Of a stretch of DNA of 64,000 nucleotides, positions 33,551-42,497 are shown piece by piece. Made by a program: the position numbers and the translations under genes. A model generated the notes under the pieces. That model was not told where the DNA came from. It was given only the letters and a program-made list of their open reading frames with translations, and ran no database searches. This stretch comes from HLUCCA09 sp965277275 (lineage in GTDB: Bacteria; Pseudomonadota; Alphaproteobacteria; Rhodobacterales; Rhodobacteraceae), in assembly GCA_965277275.1 (NCBI GenBank), contig CBDICG010000002.1, positions 1,736,001-1,800,000 on the forward strand, written 5' to 3'. Positions within the stretch are counted from its first letter, which is position 1, and each line of letters opens with the position of its first letter.

Positions 33551-34393
33551 TCAGGGGGCGACGAGGCTGAGATCCGACAGGGCCGCGGGATCGATCTCGA
33601 CGTCGACCCGCGAGATCTCTGACGCCTCCACGACCTCGGCAATGAGCGCCTCGACCGCCGCGTCCTGAAGCTCCGCGGCGAGATCGCCACGCACCTCGTC
33701 GAGAGACGGTGCGCCCTTCGAGCGCAGATCGTTGAGGATCACGACATGCCAGCCGAACTGCGTCTGGACCGGGCCGGAAACGCCGCCGGGCTCCAGCTCC
33801 AGCACCGCGGCTTCGAATTCCGGCACCATCTGACCCGGGCCGAACCAGCCAAGGAGCCCGCCATTCGGGCCGGAGGGCCCGGTGGAATGAAGCTGCGCGA
33901 GGGCCGCGAAATCCGCGCCTTCTTCCAGCTCGGCGATGAGCTCGGCGGCCTTTTCCTCTGTCTCCACGAGAATGTGAGAGGCGTTGAACTCCTGCGAGGG
34001 TTCGGCGTCGGAGAACCGTTCCGCGTAGAGCGCGTCGAGCGCTTCATCGGTGACGGCGGCCTGCGACACGATCCCGAGCGCCTCCCCGGCCAGCAGGCCG
34101 GAGCGCTGGTTTTCGATGGTCAGCTCGGTCGCCTTGGTCGGTGTTTCGAGGGATTGTGCGAGGGCCAACTGCTGGATCAATTGATCCAGGATGCCGGGAA
34201 AGAGCACCTCGTTGGGGAGCTGCTGATACTGCGCGGGCAGCGTGCCCTTGGCCACGATCATATGGCCCAGAGTGATGTCGGTTCCGCCGACGGTGGCGAC
34301 CACGGTATCGGCGTCATAGTCCTGCGCGGTCGCAGCGGCGGGGGCGAGCGCGAGGGCCAGCGCCCCGGCGAGCCAGGAAATACGGGCATTCAT
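33551..34393 (-). CDS. Periplasmic parvulin-type peptidyl-prolyl isomerase
   Basis: 280 residues from ATG 34393, which has an AGGAG ribosome site and begins a signal peptide (MNARISWLAGALALALAPAA, cleavage near ATA-Q). A SurA/PrsA-like helical section precedes the parvulin domain at about residues 138-230 (ASHILVETEEKAAELIAELE ... GLLGWFGPGQMVPEFE ... TQFGWHVVIL). It should assist folding of exported proteins. It is divergent from secA, a fitting neighbour for an export-folding factor. Confidence 0.93.
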   Translation of the reverse strand: MNARISWLAGALALALAPAAATAQDYDADTVVATVGGTDITLGHMIVAKGTLPAQYQQLPNEVLFPGILDQLIQQLALAQSLETPTKATELTIENQRSGLLAGEALGIVSQAAVTDEALDALYAERFSDAEPSQEFNASHILVETEEKAAELIAELEEGADFAALAQLHSTGPSGPNGGLLGWFGPGQMVPEFEAAVLELEPGGVSGPVQTQFGWHVVILNDLRSKGAPSLDEVRGDLAAELQDAAVEALIAEVVEASEISRVDVEIDPAALSDLSLVAP

Positions 34394-34432
34394 TGTGATG
34401 TGCTCCTCATGCTGCCGCGCCCTCGCGCGACG

Positions 34433-34461
34433 TTGACACGTATCGGACGGCCCCTTACATC
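34433..34461 (+). promoter_or_regulatory. Probable housekeeping promoter of secA
   Basis: Perfect -35 TTGACA (34433-34438), 17-base spacer, -10 TACATC (34456-34461). Transcription would begin near 34468, leaving a leader of about 100 bases before the secA ATG. The same -10 hexamer with the same spacer is seen for the rhodanese gene at 44006-44034. Confidence 0.55.
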
Positions 34462-34570
34462 GCTTGAGCCCGAGGGCCGGGCCGCACTCGTTCACGCTTA
34501 CGTATCGCTGCGTGTCGGGGGGGGCAAGGCGCCCTTGAGACACGAAGACGTGCAACAACGCAGGCAGCCC

Positions 34571-37318
34571 ATGCTCGGTATCGGAACGCTATCCAAGAAG
34601 ATCTTCGGCACGCCGAACGACCGCAAGGTCAAGGCGACGCGGCCCACGGTCGAGAAGATCAACGCGCTGGAGCCGGAATTTGAGCGGCTGACGGACGAGG
34701 GGCTGATCGAAAAGACGGCAGAGTTCCGCAAACGCATCGAAGGTGGCGAAAGCCTCGATGCGATCCTCCCGGAGGCCTTTGCCAACTGCCGCGAGGCGGC
34801 CAAGCGCGCGCTCGGGCTCCGGGCCTTCGACGTGCAGCTGATGGGCGGGATGTTCCTGCACCAGGGCAATATCGCCGAGATGAAAACGGGCGAGGGCAAG
34901 ACGCTTGTCGCCACCTTCCCGGCGTACCTGAATGCGCTCTCGGGGGCGCCCGTACACATCGTGACGGTGAACGACTATCTCGCCCGTCGCGACGCGGAGT
35001 GGATGGGAAAGGTCTATGGTGCGCTGGGCATGACGACGGGGGTCGTTGTCCCGCAGCAGCCCGACGCCGAGAAGAAAGCCGCCTACAAGTGCGACATCCT
35101 CTACGCGACGAACAATGAGCTTGGCTTCGACTACCTGCGCGACAACATGAAATCCGAGCTCGCCGACATGTCGCAGCGCGGGCATGGCTTTGCCGTGGTC
35201 GACGAGGTGGACTCGATCCTGATCGACGAAGCGCGGACGCCGCTCATCATCTCCGGCCCCAGCCAGGATCGTTCGCGCCTCTACAAAGAGGTCGACCGCG
35301 TGATCCCCGAGCTGACCGACGAGCATTTCACGCTCGACGAAAAGCAGCGCAACGTGACCTACACGGACGAGGGCAACGAGTTCCTCGAAAAGCGGCTCTT
35401 CCAGCTCGGGCTTCTGGAGGAGGGGCAATCCCTCTACGACCCCGAAAGCACGACGCTGGTGCACCACATCAATCAGGGCCTGAAGGCCCACAAGATGTTC
35501 CAGAAGGACAAGGATTACATCGTCCGCAATGACGAGATCGTTCTGATCGACGAGTTCACGGGCCGGATGATGGCCGGGCGGCGCCTCTCGGACGGCCTGC
35601 ACCAGGCGATCGAGGCGAAGGAAGAGGTCGATATCAAGCCCGAGAACGTGACGCTCGCGTCGGTGACGTTCCAGAATTACTTCCGCCTCTACAACAAGCT
35701 ATCCGGCATGACCGGGACGGCCGCGACCGAGGCCGAGGAATTCATGACGATCTACGGCCTCGGTGTCGTCGAGGTGCCGACGAACCGGATCATCGCGCGC
35801 GAAGACGAAGACGATCAGGTCTACCGCACCAGCCGCGAGAAATACGACGCCATCGTCGAGGCGATCGGCGAGGCGCACCAGAAAAAGCAGCCGGTGCTCG
35901 TGGGCACGACCTCGATCGAGAAATCCGAGATGCTGGCGAAGCTGCTCGAAGAGGCGAAAATCCCGCACAACGTCCTGAACGCGCGCCAGCACGAGCAGGA
36001 AGCCCAGATCGTGGCGGATGCGGGCAAGCTCGGCGCCGTGACCATCGCGACCAACATGGCCGGTCGCGGAACGGACATCAAACTCGGCGGCAATGTCGAG
36101 TTCAAGATCATGGAAGCCATCGCCGCCGATCCCGAGGCCGATCCCGAAGAGGTGCGCACGCGCATCGAGACGGAGCATCAGGCCGACGAACAGACGGTGA
36201 AAGACGTGGGCGGCCTCTACGTGCTGGCCACGGAACGCCACGAAAGCCGCCGGATCGACAACCAGCTGCGCGGCCGGTCGGGCCGTCAGGGCGACCCGGG
36301 GCGCAGCTCGTTCTACCTCAGCCTCGAAGACGACCTGATGCGCATCTTCGGCTCCGATCGGCTCGAAAAGATGCTCAGCCGCCTCGGCATGAAGGAAGGC
36401 GAGGCGATCGTGCACCCGTGGGTGAACAAGTCGCTCGAGAAGGCGCAGGCAAAGGTCGAAGGGCGTAACTTCGACATCCGCAAGCAGCTGCTGAAGTTCG
36501 ACGACGTGATGAACGACCAGCGCAAGGTCATCTTTGGCCAGCGGATGGAAATCATGGAGGCCGATGATCTCTCCGACATCGTCCAGGATATGCGCCACCA
36601 GGTGATCGACGATCTCGTCGACACCTACATGCCCAAGAAATCCTATGCCGATCAGTGGGAAACGGAGAAGCTCTACGCCTCCGTGCTCGAGAAGCTGGGG
36701 CTCGACGTGCCGGTCATGAAGTGGGCCGACGAGGAGGGCGTGGACGACGACGACATCCGCGAGCGGCTCTACAAGGAATCCGACGAGCTGATGGCAGGCA
36801 AAGCCGCCGCCTTTGGCCCGGACACGATGCGCGGCATCGAAAAGCAGATCATCCTGCAGACCATCGACAGCAAGTGGCGCGAGCACCTGCTGACGCTGGA
36901 GCATCTGCGCTCCGTCATCGGCTTCCGTGGCTATGCCCAGCGCGATCCGCTCAACGAGTACAAGACAGAGGCGTTCCAGCTCTTCTCGGGCCTCTTGGAC
37001 GGTCTGCGATTCGACGTGGCGCAAAAGCTCAGCCAGATCCGCCCGCTCTCCGAAGAAGAGCAGAAGGAAATGATGGCGCAGCTTCTTGCTCAACAGCAGC
37101 AGCTGCAGGCGCCCGCAAAGCAGCCCGAACCAGTCGGGGCGGGGGCAGGCGCTGCACCAGCGGTGTCTGGTGGCGCGGCGGCTGCGCCTGCTGCGGGAAT
37201 GCCACTGGCGGGGTTCGACGAATCGGATCGCGCCACATGGGGCAACCCGGGCCGGAACGATTCCTGCCCCTGCGGCTCTGGCAAGAAATTCAAACACTGC
37301 CACGGCCAGCTGGCCTGA
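34571..37318 (+). CDS. secA: Preprotein translocase ATPase SecA
   Basis: 915 residues from ATG 34571 (MLGIGTLSKKIFGTPNDRKV), the usual SecA start; the upstream open frame covers the opposite parvulin gene and is not protein-like. Walker A MKTGEGKT at 104-111, DEAD-box VVDEVDSILIDEA, second nucleotide domain NMAGRGTDIKLGG, and a C-terminal SEC-C zinc motif C-x-C-x8-C-H (CPCGSGKKFKHCHG) after a Gln/Ala/Pro-rich linker. It drives unfolded preproteins through SecYEG. All expected parts are intact. Confidence 0.97.
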   Translation: MLGIGTLSKKIFGTPNDRKVKATRPTVEKINALEPEFERLTDEGLIEKTAEFRKRIEGGESLDAILPEAFANCREAAKRALGLRAFDVQLMGGMFLHQGNIAEMKTGEGKTLVATFPAYLNALSGAPVHIVTVNDYLARRDAEWMGKVYGALGMTTGVVVPQQPDAEKKAAYKCDILYATNNELGFDYLRDNMKSELADMSQRGHGFAVVDEVDSILIDEARTPLIISGPSQDRSRLYKEVDRVIPELTDEHFTLDEKQRNVTYTDEGNEFLEKRLFQLGLLEEGQSLYDPESTTLVHHINQGLKAHKMFQKDKDYIVRNDEIVLIDEFTGRMMAGRRLSDGLHQAIEAKEEVDIKPENVTLASVTFQNYFRLYNKLSGMTGTAATEAEEFMTIYGLGVVEVPTNRIIAREDEDDQVYRTSREKYDAIVEAIGEAHQKKQPVLVGTTSIEKSEMLAKLLEEAKIPHNVLNARQHEQEAQIVADAGKLGAVTIATNMAGRGTDIKLGGNVEFKIMEAIAADPEADPEEVRTRIETEHQADEQTVKDVGGLYVLATERHESRRIDNQLRGRSGRQGDPGRSSFYLSLEDDLMRIFGSDRLEKMLSRLGMKEGEAIVHPWVNKSLEKAQAKVEGRNFDIRKQLLKFDDVMNDQRKVIFGQRMEIMEADDLSDIVQDMRHQVIDDLVDTYMPKKSYADQWETEKLYASVLEKLGLDVPVMKWADEEGVDDDDIRERLYKESDELMAGKAAAFGPDTMRGIEKQIILQTIDSKWREHLLTLEHLRSVIGFRGYAQRDPLNEYKTEAFQLFSGLLDGLRFDVAQKLSQIRPLSEEEQKEMMAQLLAQQQQLQAPAKQPEPVGAGAGAAPAVSGGAAAAPAAGMPLAGFDESDRATWGNPGRNDSCPCGSGKKFKHCHGQLA

Positions 37319-37440
37319 TCGCGCGTCGGTCGTACGTGAATCGGCGATAATGCCCGTCTAGCGCGCTGAATTGCGGCTGAACTGGAACATCCGGCCCGAG
37401 TCTCGCCTCTTTCTTGCCCAAAGTCCGCCCGGTGCCAGCT

Positions 37441-37456
37441 TTAACGTTAACGTAAT
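37441..37456. promoter_or_regulatory. LiuR-like MerR-family palindrome upstream of the small membrane protein
   Basis: TTAACGTTAACGTAAT agrees at 14 of 16 positions with TTTACGTTAACGTAAA, the form I recall for LiuR, the MerR-type regulator of branched-chain amino acid and fatty acid catabolism. It is AT-rich in a GC-rich region and lies 33 bases before the ATG at 37490, close to where a promoter should be. No LiuR gene or target pathway is in this window. Confidence 0.4.
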
Positions 37457-37489
37457 CGTAAAGCACCGGGATGATGGGAGGTGCAGGTT

Positions 37490-37714
37490 ATGGCGATCAG
37501 GAAGCAATTGAAGCAACGGGTCGTGAATGTCGGTCTCGTACTGACGATCGTGTTCGCCTCTGGCTACGTGCTGCAGGAAAGCGAGCTGCTGGGACAGTCG
37601 CCGCGACTGCCGGGCAAAGTGACGCTGGAAGCGTTTGTCGAGGATTCCGGCAAGGCGTCCTTCACGTCGAGCCGCTCCTCGGGGATGACCCGAAGCACGG
37701 TGTTCCAGCCGTAG
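37490..37714 (+). CDS. Small membrane-anchored protein of unknown function
   Basis: 74 residues. ATG 37490 follows a GGGAGG site. A basic start (MAIRKQLKQR) precedes one membrane helix, VVNVGLVLTIVFASGYVLQE at 11-30, then about 45 polar residues that would be periplasmic. No family is recognised. The LiuR-like dyad upstream suggests regulated expression. The 171-base gap from secA contains nothing else clear. Confidence 0.6.
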   Translation: MAIRKQLKQRVVNVGLVLTIVFASGYVLQESELLGQSPRLPGKVTLEAFVEDSGKASFTSSRSSGMTRSTVFQP

Positions 37715-37832
37715 GCGCATGCGCGCAATCGAGCGACGAGAGCGTCCCGCGCAGAAGCCCGGATGCTCCGGAGCCATGTGTGCCACGCTTTGGGCGGCCC
37801 CGTGCCGCTGGCCTCGGCCGTGACCCGGCCGG

Positions 37833-38468
37833 CTAGCGCGTCAGGACAACCGCCTCGCGGATGTTTGCCCCCTCGGCGGCAGCACGCACGAGGTAGTGGC
37901 CGACGTCGGCACGCGGGATCAGGCCATTGCGCCATGTCGCGGGATCAATGAGCACGTTGTAGCGGCCCGTCCCTGCGTTGTTTGTCAGGATGACGGGGCG
38001 CACGATTGTCCAATCGAGGTCAGTGGCGCGGATCAGCTCTTCCTGCACATCCTTGTCGGCATAGGCGCGGCCCAGGATGGCACGATGCCCGGCCCGCTCG
38101 ATCTGGCTCATGGCCTGCACGCTGTCACCCGCGCCAAAGCCGGTGACCGCCAAAAGGCGTCTCGGCCCGATCTCCTGCATCAGCGGCAAAAGGGCCCGCG
38201 TGCTGTCGGAAAACAGGGTGACACCCGCGAAGAACCGGCGCGCCGCCCGGCCCAGACCCACCGCGAGAATGACAGCATCGACCCCATCGAGCGCGGGGCG
38301 CAGGTCATCGGGCCGGGTGGCATCACCGCTCATGGGCTCAAGGCCGGGCTCTGGTGCTAGGCCGCTCACATCACGGGAAAACGCGCGGACGCTATGCCCC
38401 GCTGCAAGCCCCTGGCGGACTGTTTCCCGCCCGATGCCCTTGGTTGCTCCGATTACAAGCAGTCGCAT
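37833..38468 (-). CDS. NAD(P)-binding atypical short-chain oxidoreductase (NmrA/SDR_a5-like)
   Basis: 211 residues from ATG 38468. It opens with the dinucleotide fold MRLLVIGATKGIGRETVRQG (a G-x2-K/G-G-I-G type glycine loop) and includes DDLRPALDGVDAVILAVGLG and DLDWTIVRPVILTNN, typical of NAD(P)-binding proteins of the NmrA/YwnB type. No complete catalytic Tyr-x3-Lys was noted, as usual for this group. Substrate unknown. Divergent from the ornithine cyclodeaminase homologue. Confidence 0.85.
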   Translation of the reverse strand: MRLLVIGATKGIGRETVRQGLAAGHSVRAFSRDVSGLAPEPGLEPMSGDATRPDDLRPALDGVDAVILAVGLGRAARRFFAGVTLFSDSTRALLPLMQEIGPRRLLAVTGFGAGDSVQAMSQIERAGHRAILGRAYADKDVQEELIRATDLDWTIVRPVILTNNAGTGRYNVLIDPATWRNGLIPRADVGHYLVRAAAEGANIREAVVLTR

Positions 38469-38589
38469 GGGTCCCTCCCTTGACGGCGCGATTGCCGCGT
38501 TGGTTCGACAGACGACAACAAAGCGCCCCGACGCCGCTTGCCAAGGGGCATGCGCCGGTCTTTCCTTGCGCACCAACGGGGAGGCACAC

Positions 38590-39501
38590 ATGACAATGGC
38601 ACTGGTTCCGGCCGAGGCGGAGGCGCATCTGGACTGGATCGCGGTCAGCGACGCCATCGCAGAGGGGCACACGAGGCCCCGGGCGACGGTGGGCGACACA
38701 TTTCTCTACCGGGATGACGATACGTTGCTGTCTCGCGCGGCGTGGATCGACGGGCTCGGGCTCGCGGTGAAATCCGCCACGGTCTTTCCAAAAAACACCC
38801 AGCGCGGGCAGCCCATGATCAACGGCACCGTCAGCCTCTTTTCGGACGCGACAGGCGCGCCCGAGGCCATCGTGGATTTCCACCTCGTCACGAAGTGGAA
38901 GACTGCTGCCGACAGCCTGCTGGCCGCGCGCCGCCTCGCCAAACCGAACCCGCGCGCGATCCTGATCTGCGGCGCGGGCGTTGTGGCGGCGTCTCTCGTG
39001 AGCGCCTACGGGGCTGCATTTCCCGACGCGCGGATCGCGATCTGGAATCGCACGCGCAGCCGCGCCGAAGCGCTCGCCAATGCATCCGGTGCAAGCGTGG
39101 CGGCGGATCTGGAAGGGGCCGCGCGGGCGGCAGACATCATCTCCTGCGCGACCATGGTGCGAGATCCGATACTCAAGGGCGCATGGCTGCGCGCGGGCCA
39201 GCATATCGACCTGATCGGAGCGTTTCGCCCCGATATGCGCGAAGCCGACGATGAAGCGCTGACCCGCGCACGGCTCTTTGTCGACAGCCGGGAGACCACG
39301 CTCGACCACATCGGCGAGTTGAAGGATCCGATCGCCCGCGGGGTGATCACGCGAGACGACATCATCGCGGACTTCTACGAGCTGGACGCCTTCACACGCG
39401 CACCCGAAGACATCACGCTGTTCAAGAACGGCGGCGGCGCGCATCTGGATCTCATGGTCGCGCGGCATATCCACGCCCGCTGGAAGGACGCGCAGGCATG
39501 A
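38590..39501 (+). CDS. Ornithine cyclodeaminase / mu-crystallin family protein
   Basis: 303 residues from ATG 38590 with a GGAGG site. The family pattern is clear: KSATVFPKNTQRGQPMINGT near residue 60, the NAD-binding loop ILICGAGVVAASLVSAYG, and the C-terminal TLFKNGGGAHLDLM. Members include ornithine cyclodeaminase, alanine dehydrogenase and ketimine reductase, and the sequence does not choose between them. The following hydrolase overlaps by ATGA. Confidence 0.9.
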   Translation: MTMALVPAEAEAHLDWIAVSDAIAEGHTRPRATVGDTFLYRDDDTLLSRAAWIDGLGLAVKSATVFPKNTQRGQPMINGTVSLFSDATGAPEAIVDFHLVTKWKTAADSLLAARRLAKPNPRAILICGAGVVAASLVSAYGAAFPDARIAIWNRTRSRAEALANASGASVAADLEGAARAADIISCATMVRDPILKGAWLRAGQHIDLIGAFRPDMREADDEALTRARLFVDSRETTLDHIGELKDPIARGVITRDDIIADFYELDAFTRAPEDITLFKNGGGAHLDLMVARHIHARWKDAQA

Positions 39502-40445
39502 GCGTGGCCGCGCTGGGCCTTCTGCTGGTGCTGAGCGGGGGCGCCCTGCTGGTGATCGCGGGTGAAGTGGCGGAGGCGAGGCGCTTATCCCGCACCGAGC
39601 AGCCCACGGCGCCGGGACAGATCGTGCGGCTGCCACAGGGGCGGACTCATCTGCGGTGGGACGGGCCGGAAGGCGGCCCCGCCGTTGTGTGCGTCCACGG
39701 CCTTTCCACGCCGCTGCAGATCTACGATCCGCTGGTGGCACGGCTGACGGCTGCCGGGTACCGTGTCTTGCGCTATGACCATCTCGGGCGCGGCCAGTCC
39801 GCCGCCCCGCCCCTCCGGCACGACGCGGCGTTCTACACCAAGCACCTGAGCGACGTGCTGGATGCGGCAGGCGTGGCCGGGCCGGTGCCGCTCATCGGCT
39901 ACTCCATGGGGGGCGCCGTCGTGACGGCCTTCGCAGACGCCCATCCCGAACGCTGCGCGGGGCTGTGCCTTCTGGCGGCGGCCGGGCTGCGCGACGGGCC
40001 AACGGGCCTATACGCCATCGGTGCGCGTTTGCCGGTGATCGGGGATGCGCTGTGGTCCCTTCTGGCACCCGGGATGCTGCTTCGCTCCGCCCAGACGGCA
40101 GACCTCAACGCCCTGCCGGACTTCCCCGGGATCGTCGCAGCTGAGGTTGGCCGACGCGGTACCCTGCCCGCGCAGCTCTCATCGATGCGCCACCTCCTCG
40201 CCACGCGTCAGGACGCCGTGCACCGCCGGCTCGCCGAGCGTGGCGTGCCAGTGCTTGCGGTATGGGGCGGCGAGGATGTCGTGATCCCCGTCGTGTCGTC
40301 CACCCGACTGGAGCAGGCAAACCCCGCAGCACAGCAGGCCATCCTGCCCGATGCGGGCCATGAGCTGGCCGCGTCGCACGCCGACGATGTGGCCAACGCA
40401 GTGCGCCCGTGGCTGGAATCGCTCGGCAACGCACCGCGAGGCTGA
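39498..40445 (+). CDS. Alpha/beta-fold hydrolase
   Basis: 315 residues; ATG overlaps the previous stop. An N-terminal hydrophobic helix (residues 3-22) probably anchors it to the membrane. The hydrolase fold shows the oxyanion HG region VVCVHGLSTP, the nucleophile elbow GYSMGG, an acid in AVWGGEDVVIP and a histidine in LPDAGHELA, so the Ser-Asp-His triad is complete. Substrate unknown. Confidence 0.88.
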   Translation: MSVAALGLLLVLSGGALLVIAGEVAEARRLSRTEQPTAPGQIVRLPQGRTHLRWDGPEGGPAVVCVHGLSTPLQIYDPLVARLTAAGYRVLRYDHLGRGQSAAPPLRHDAAFYTKHLSDVLDAAGVAGPVPLIGYSMGGAVVTAFADAHPERCAGLCLLAAAGLRDGPTGLYAIGARLPVIGDALWSLLAPGMLLRSAQTADLNALPDFPGIVAAEVGRRGTLPAQLSSMRHLLATRQDAVHRRLAERGVPVLAVWGGEDVVIPVVSSTRLEQANPAAQQAILPDAGHELAASHADDVANAVRPWLESLGNAPRG

Positions 40446-40511
40446 AAACGCAACGATTGTTCCCGCGGGGACGGCGCGCTACCTGCAAGGCGATCGAGAA
40501 AGGATAGCCCC

Positions 40512-41405
40512 ATGCGCGCGCCCGAATTCCAAGCTTCGCTCCATGATGCGGCTGTTTATCCACAGTTCTGGCGCATTGCCCTCGGAGTGCTGCTGACGCT
40601 CTTCATCTGGATGGGCGGCACCGCGCTGATCGTGGCTGCCGCCACCGGCGTCGTGGCGACCCAGCAGGGCGCCTTTGGCATCATGCCGTTCCTGAACTCG
40701 CTCGCCGCGCCCGACAGCCCCGGCAAGGTGCTCCTGCTCCTGTCGACCTTTTCGGGTCTGGCGATCGGGGCGGTCGTATCGGCCGGGGCGTTGCACTTTC
40801 GAGGTCCGGGATCGCTTCTCGGCCCGTGGGAGGATTGGCGGCGCGGGTTTCTGACGTCGCTTGCCGTGTTGCTCCCGGCCTATGGCGGGCTGACGTTGCT
40901 GGGTGCGCTCCTCGACCCACCCGCGCAAAACCTCGCCTTTCAGCGCTGGCTGATGTGGCTACCGCTGGCGCTTCCGTTCCTCTTTCTGCAGATCGCGGCG
41001 GAGGAGCTCTTTTTCCGCGGCTACCTACAACAACAGCTCGCCGTGCGGTTTGCGAGCCGGGCGGTGTGGATGTGGATCCCATCGCTGCTCTTTGCGCTCT
41101 TGCATGTCAGCCCATCGGCGGGGGACAACCTGCCGCTCGTCCTCTTGGCGACCTTCACCTTTGCCCTTGTCGCGGCCGATCTGACGGAGCGGACAGGCGC
41201 GCTCGGGGCGGCCATGGGTCTCCATCTTGGGAACAACTTTTTCGGGATGTTCATCACCTCTGCCACGGGGTCGATCACCGGCCTCGCGCTCTTCGTCTCG
41301 GATACCGATCTGGCGCAGGCTGGCCCCCAGAGCCTCGGCCTCGCATTCTCCATCGTGCTGATGCTGATCGTCTGGGGCATCACGGCGCGCCTGCTGGATC
41401 GCTAG
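40512..41405 (+). CDS. CPBP family intramembrane metalloprotease-like protein
   Basis: 297 residues with about seven membrane helices. Conserved CPBP (Abi/CAAX protease-like) motifs are present: EELFFRG (E164, E165, R169), the histidine of FALLHVSP, and HLGNNFFG. Eukaryotic relatives (Rce1) trim prenylated proteins; bacterial roles are varied and often unknown. The gene has its own ribosome site and a 66-base gap upstream. Confidence 0.88.
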   Translation: MRAPEFQASLHDAAVYPQFWRIALGVLLTLFIWMGGTALIVAAATGVVATQQGAFGIMPFLNSLAAPDSPGKVLLLLSTFSGLAIGAVVSAGALHFRGPGSLLGPWEDWRRGFLTSLAVLLPAYGGLTLLGALLDPPAQNLAFQRWLMWLPLALPFLFLQIAAEELFFRGYLQQQLAVRFASRAVWMWIPSLLFALLHVSPSAGDNLPLVLLATFTFALVAADLTERTGALGAAMGLHLGNNFFGMFITSATGSITGLALFVSDTDLAQAGPQSLGLAFSIVLMLIVWGITARLLDR

Positions 41406-41519
41406 GCCGCCATGAGCAGGCTGCACGGCACAGCGCAATCGAGACACGAGCAGCACGGTGCAGAGGTTTGCATATCGTGACCCGCCCGCTTATGTGAGCC
41501 CGTAAGCGCGAGGCCCTCC

Positions 41520-42497
41520 ATGAACTGGATTTCCAACTACGTCCGCCCGAAGATCAACTCGCTGTTCTCCCGCCGCGAGATGCCCGAGCATTTGTGGACG
41601 AAGTGCCCCGAATGCGGGACGATGCTGTTTCATCGCGAACTTACGCAGAACCTCAACGTCTGCACCAATTGCGACCACCATATGGGGCTGACGCCCCGCG
41701 CCCGCTTCGCAACCCTCTTCGACGGAGGCGTCTTTGCGGATGTGCCGGTGCCCGAGCCGCTCGCCGACCCGCTGCATTTCCGCGATTCCAAGCGCTACAC
41801 CGACCGGATGAAATCCGCCCAGCGCGACACCGGCGAGCGCGAGGCGATGCTGGTGGCACAGGGTGAGATGGGCCGTACGCCCATCGTGGCCGCGGCGCAG
41901 GATTTCTCGTTCATGGGCGGCTCGATGGGGATGTATGTCGGCAACGCCGTTGTCGCCGGCGCGGACAGGGCACGCCAGCTCAACCGCCCGTTCATCCTGT
42001 TCTCGGCGGCGGGCGGGGCGCGCATGCAGGAGGGCATCCTGTCGCTCATGCAGATGCCCCGCACGACCGTCGCGATAGAGATGCTGCGCGAAGCCGGGCT
42101 GCCCTACATTGTCGTACTGACGCACCCGACAACCGGCGGCGTGACAGCCAGCTACGCGATGCTCGGCGACGTGCATATCGCCGAGCCGAACGCCTTGATC
42201 TGCTTTGCCGGGCCGCGTGTGATCGAGCAGACGATCCGCGAGAAGCTGCCCGAAGGGTTCCAGCGCGCCGAGTACCTACTGGATCACGGCATGCTCGACC
42301 GCGTCACGCACCGTCGCAAGATGCGCGAGGAACTCATCGTCCTCACGCGGCAGCTGATGGGCCTGCCCCCGGCGGTGATCGCAGACCTGCCACCGCCGTC
42401 AGACATTGCCTCTGCCGAACGGACCGTGGAGCAGGAGGAAGCCTGGCCCGAAGAGGCCGAGACCGCGCCCCCCGAACAGACGGATCCCCGCCCGTGA
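41520..42497 (+). CDS. accD: Acetyl-CoA carboxylase carboxyltransferase beta subunit AccD
   Basis: 325 residues. The N-terminal zinc ribbon C29-x2-C32-x15-C48-x2-C51 is intact, followed by the carboxyltransferase crotonase-like core (FMGGSMGMYVGNAVVAGADR, SAAGGARMQEGILSLMQMPR). It forms malonyl-CoA with AccA in fatty acid synthesis. An acidic C-terminal tail ends the protein. GTGA overlap with folC indicates cotranscription, an order common in proteobacteria. Confidence 0.96.
   Translation: MNWISNYVRPKINSLFSRREMPEHLWTKCPECGTMLFHRELTQNLNVCTNCDHHMGLTPRARFATLFDGGVFADVPVPEPLADPLHFRDSKRYTDRMKSAQRDTGEREAMLVAQGEMGRTPIVAAAQDFSFMGGSMGMYVGNAVVAGADRARQLNRPFILFSAAGGARMQEGILSLMQMPRTTVAIEMLREAGLPYIVVLTHPTTGGVTASYAMLGDVHIAEPNALICFAGPRVIEQTIREKLPEGFQRAEYLLDHGMLDRVTHRRKMREELIVLTRQLMGLPPAVIADLPPPSDIASAERTVEQEEAWPEEAETAPPEQTDPRP

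Noticed and set aside
33746..34570. 275-codon upstream extension of secA
   Set aside because: It runs antisense through the parvulin gene; SecA homology starts at the ATG at 34571 and a promoter lies at 34433.
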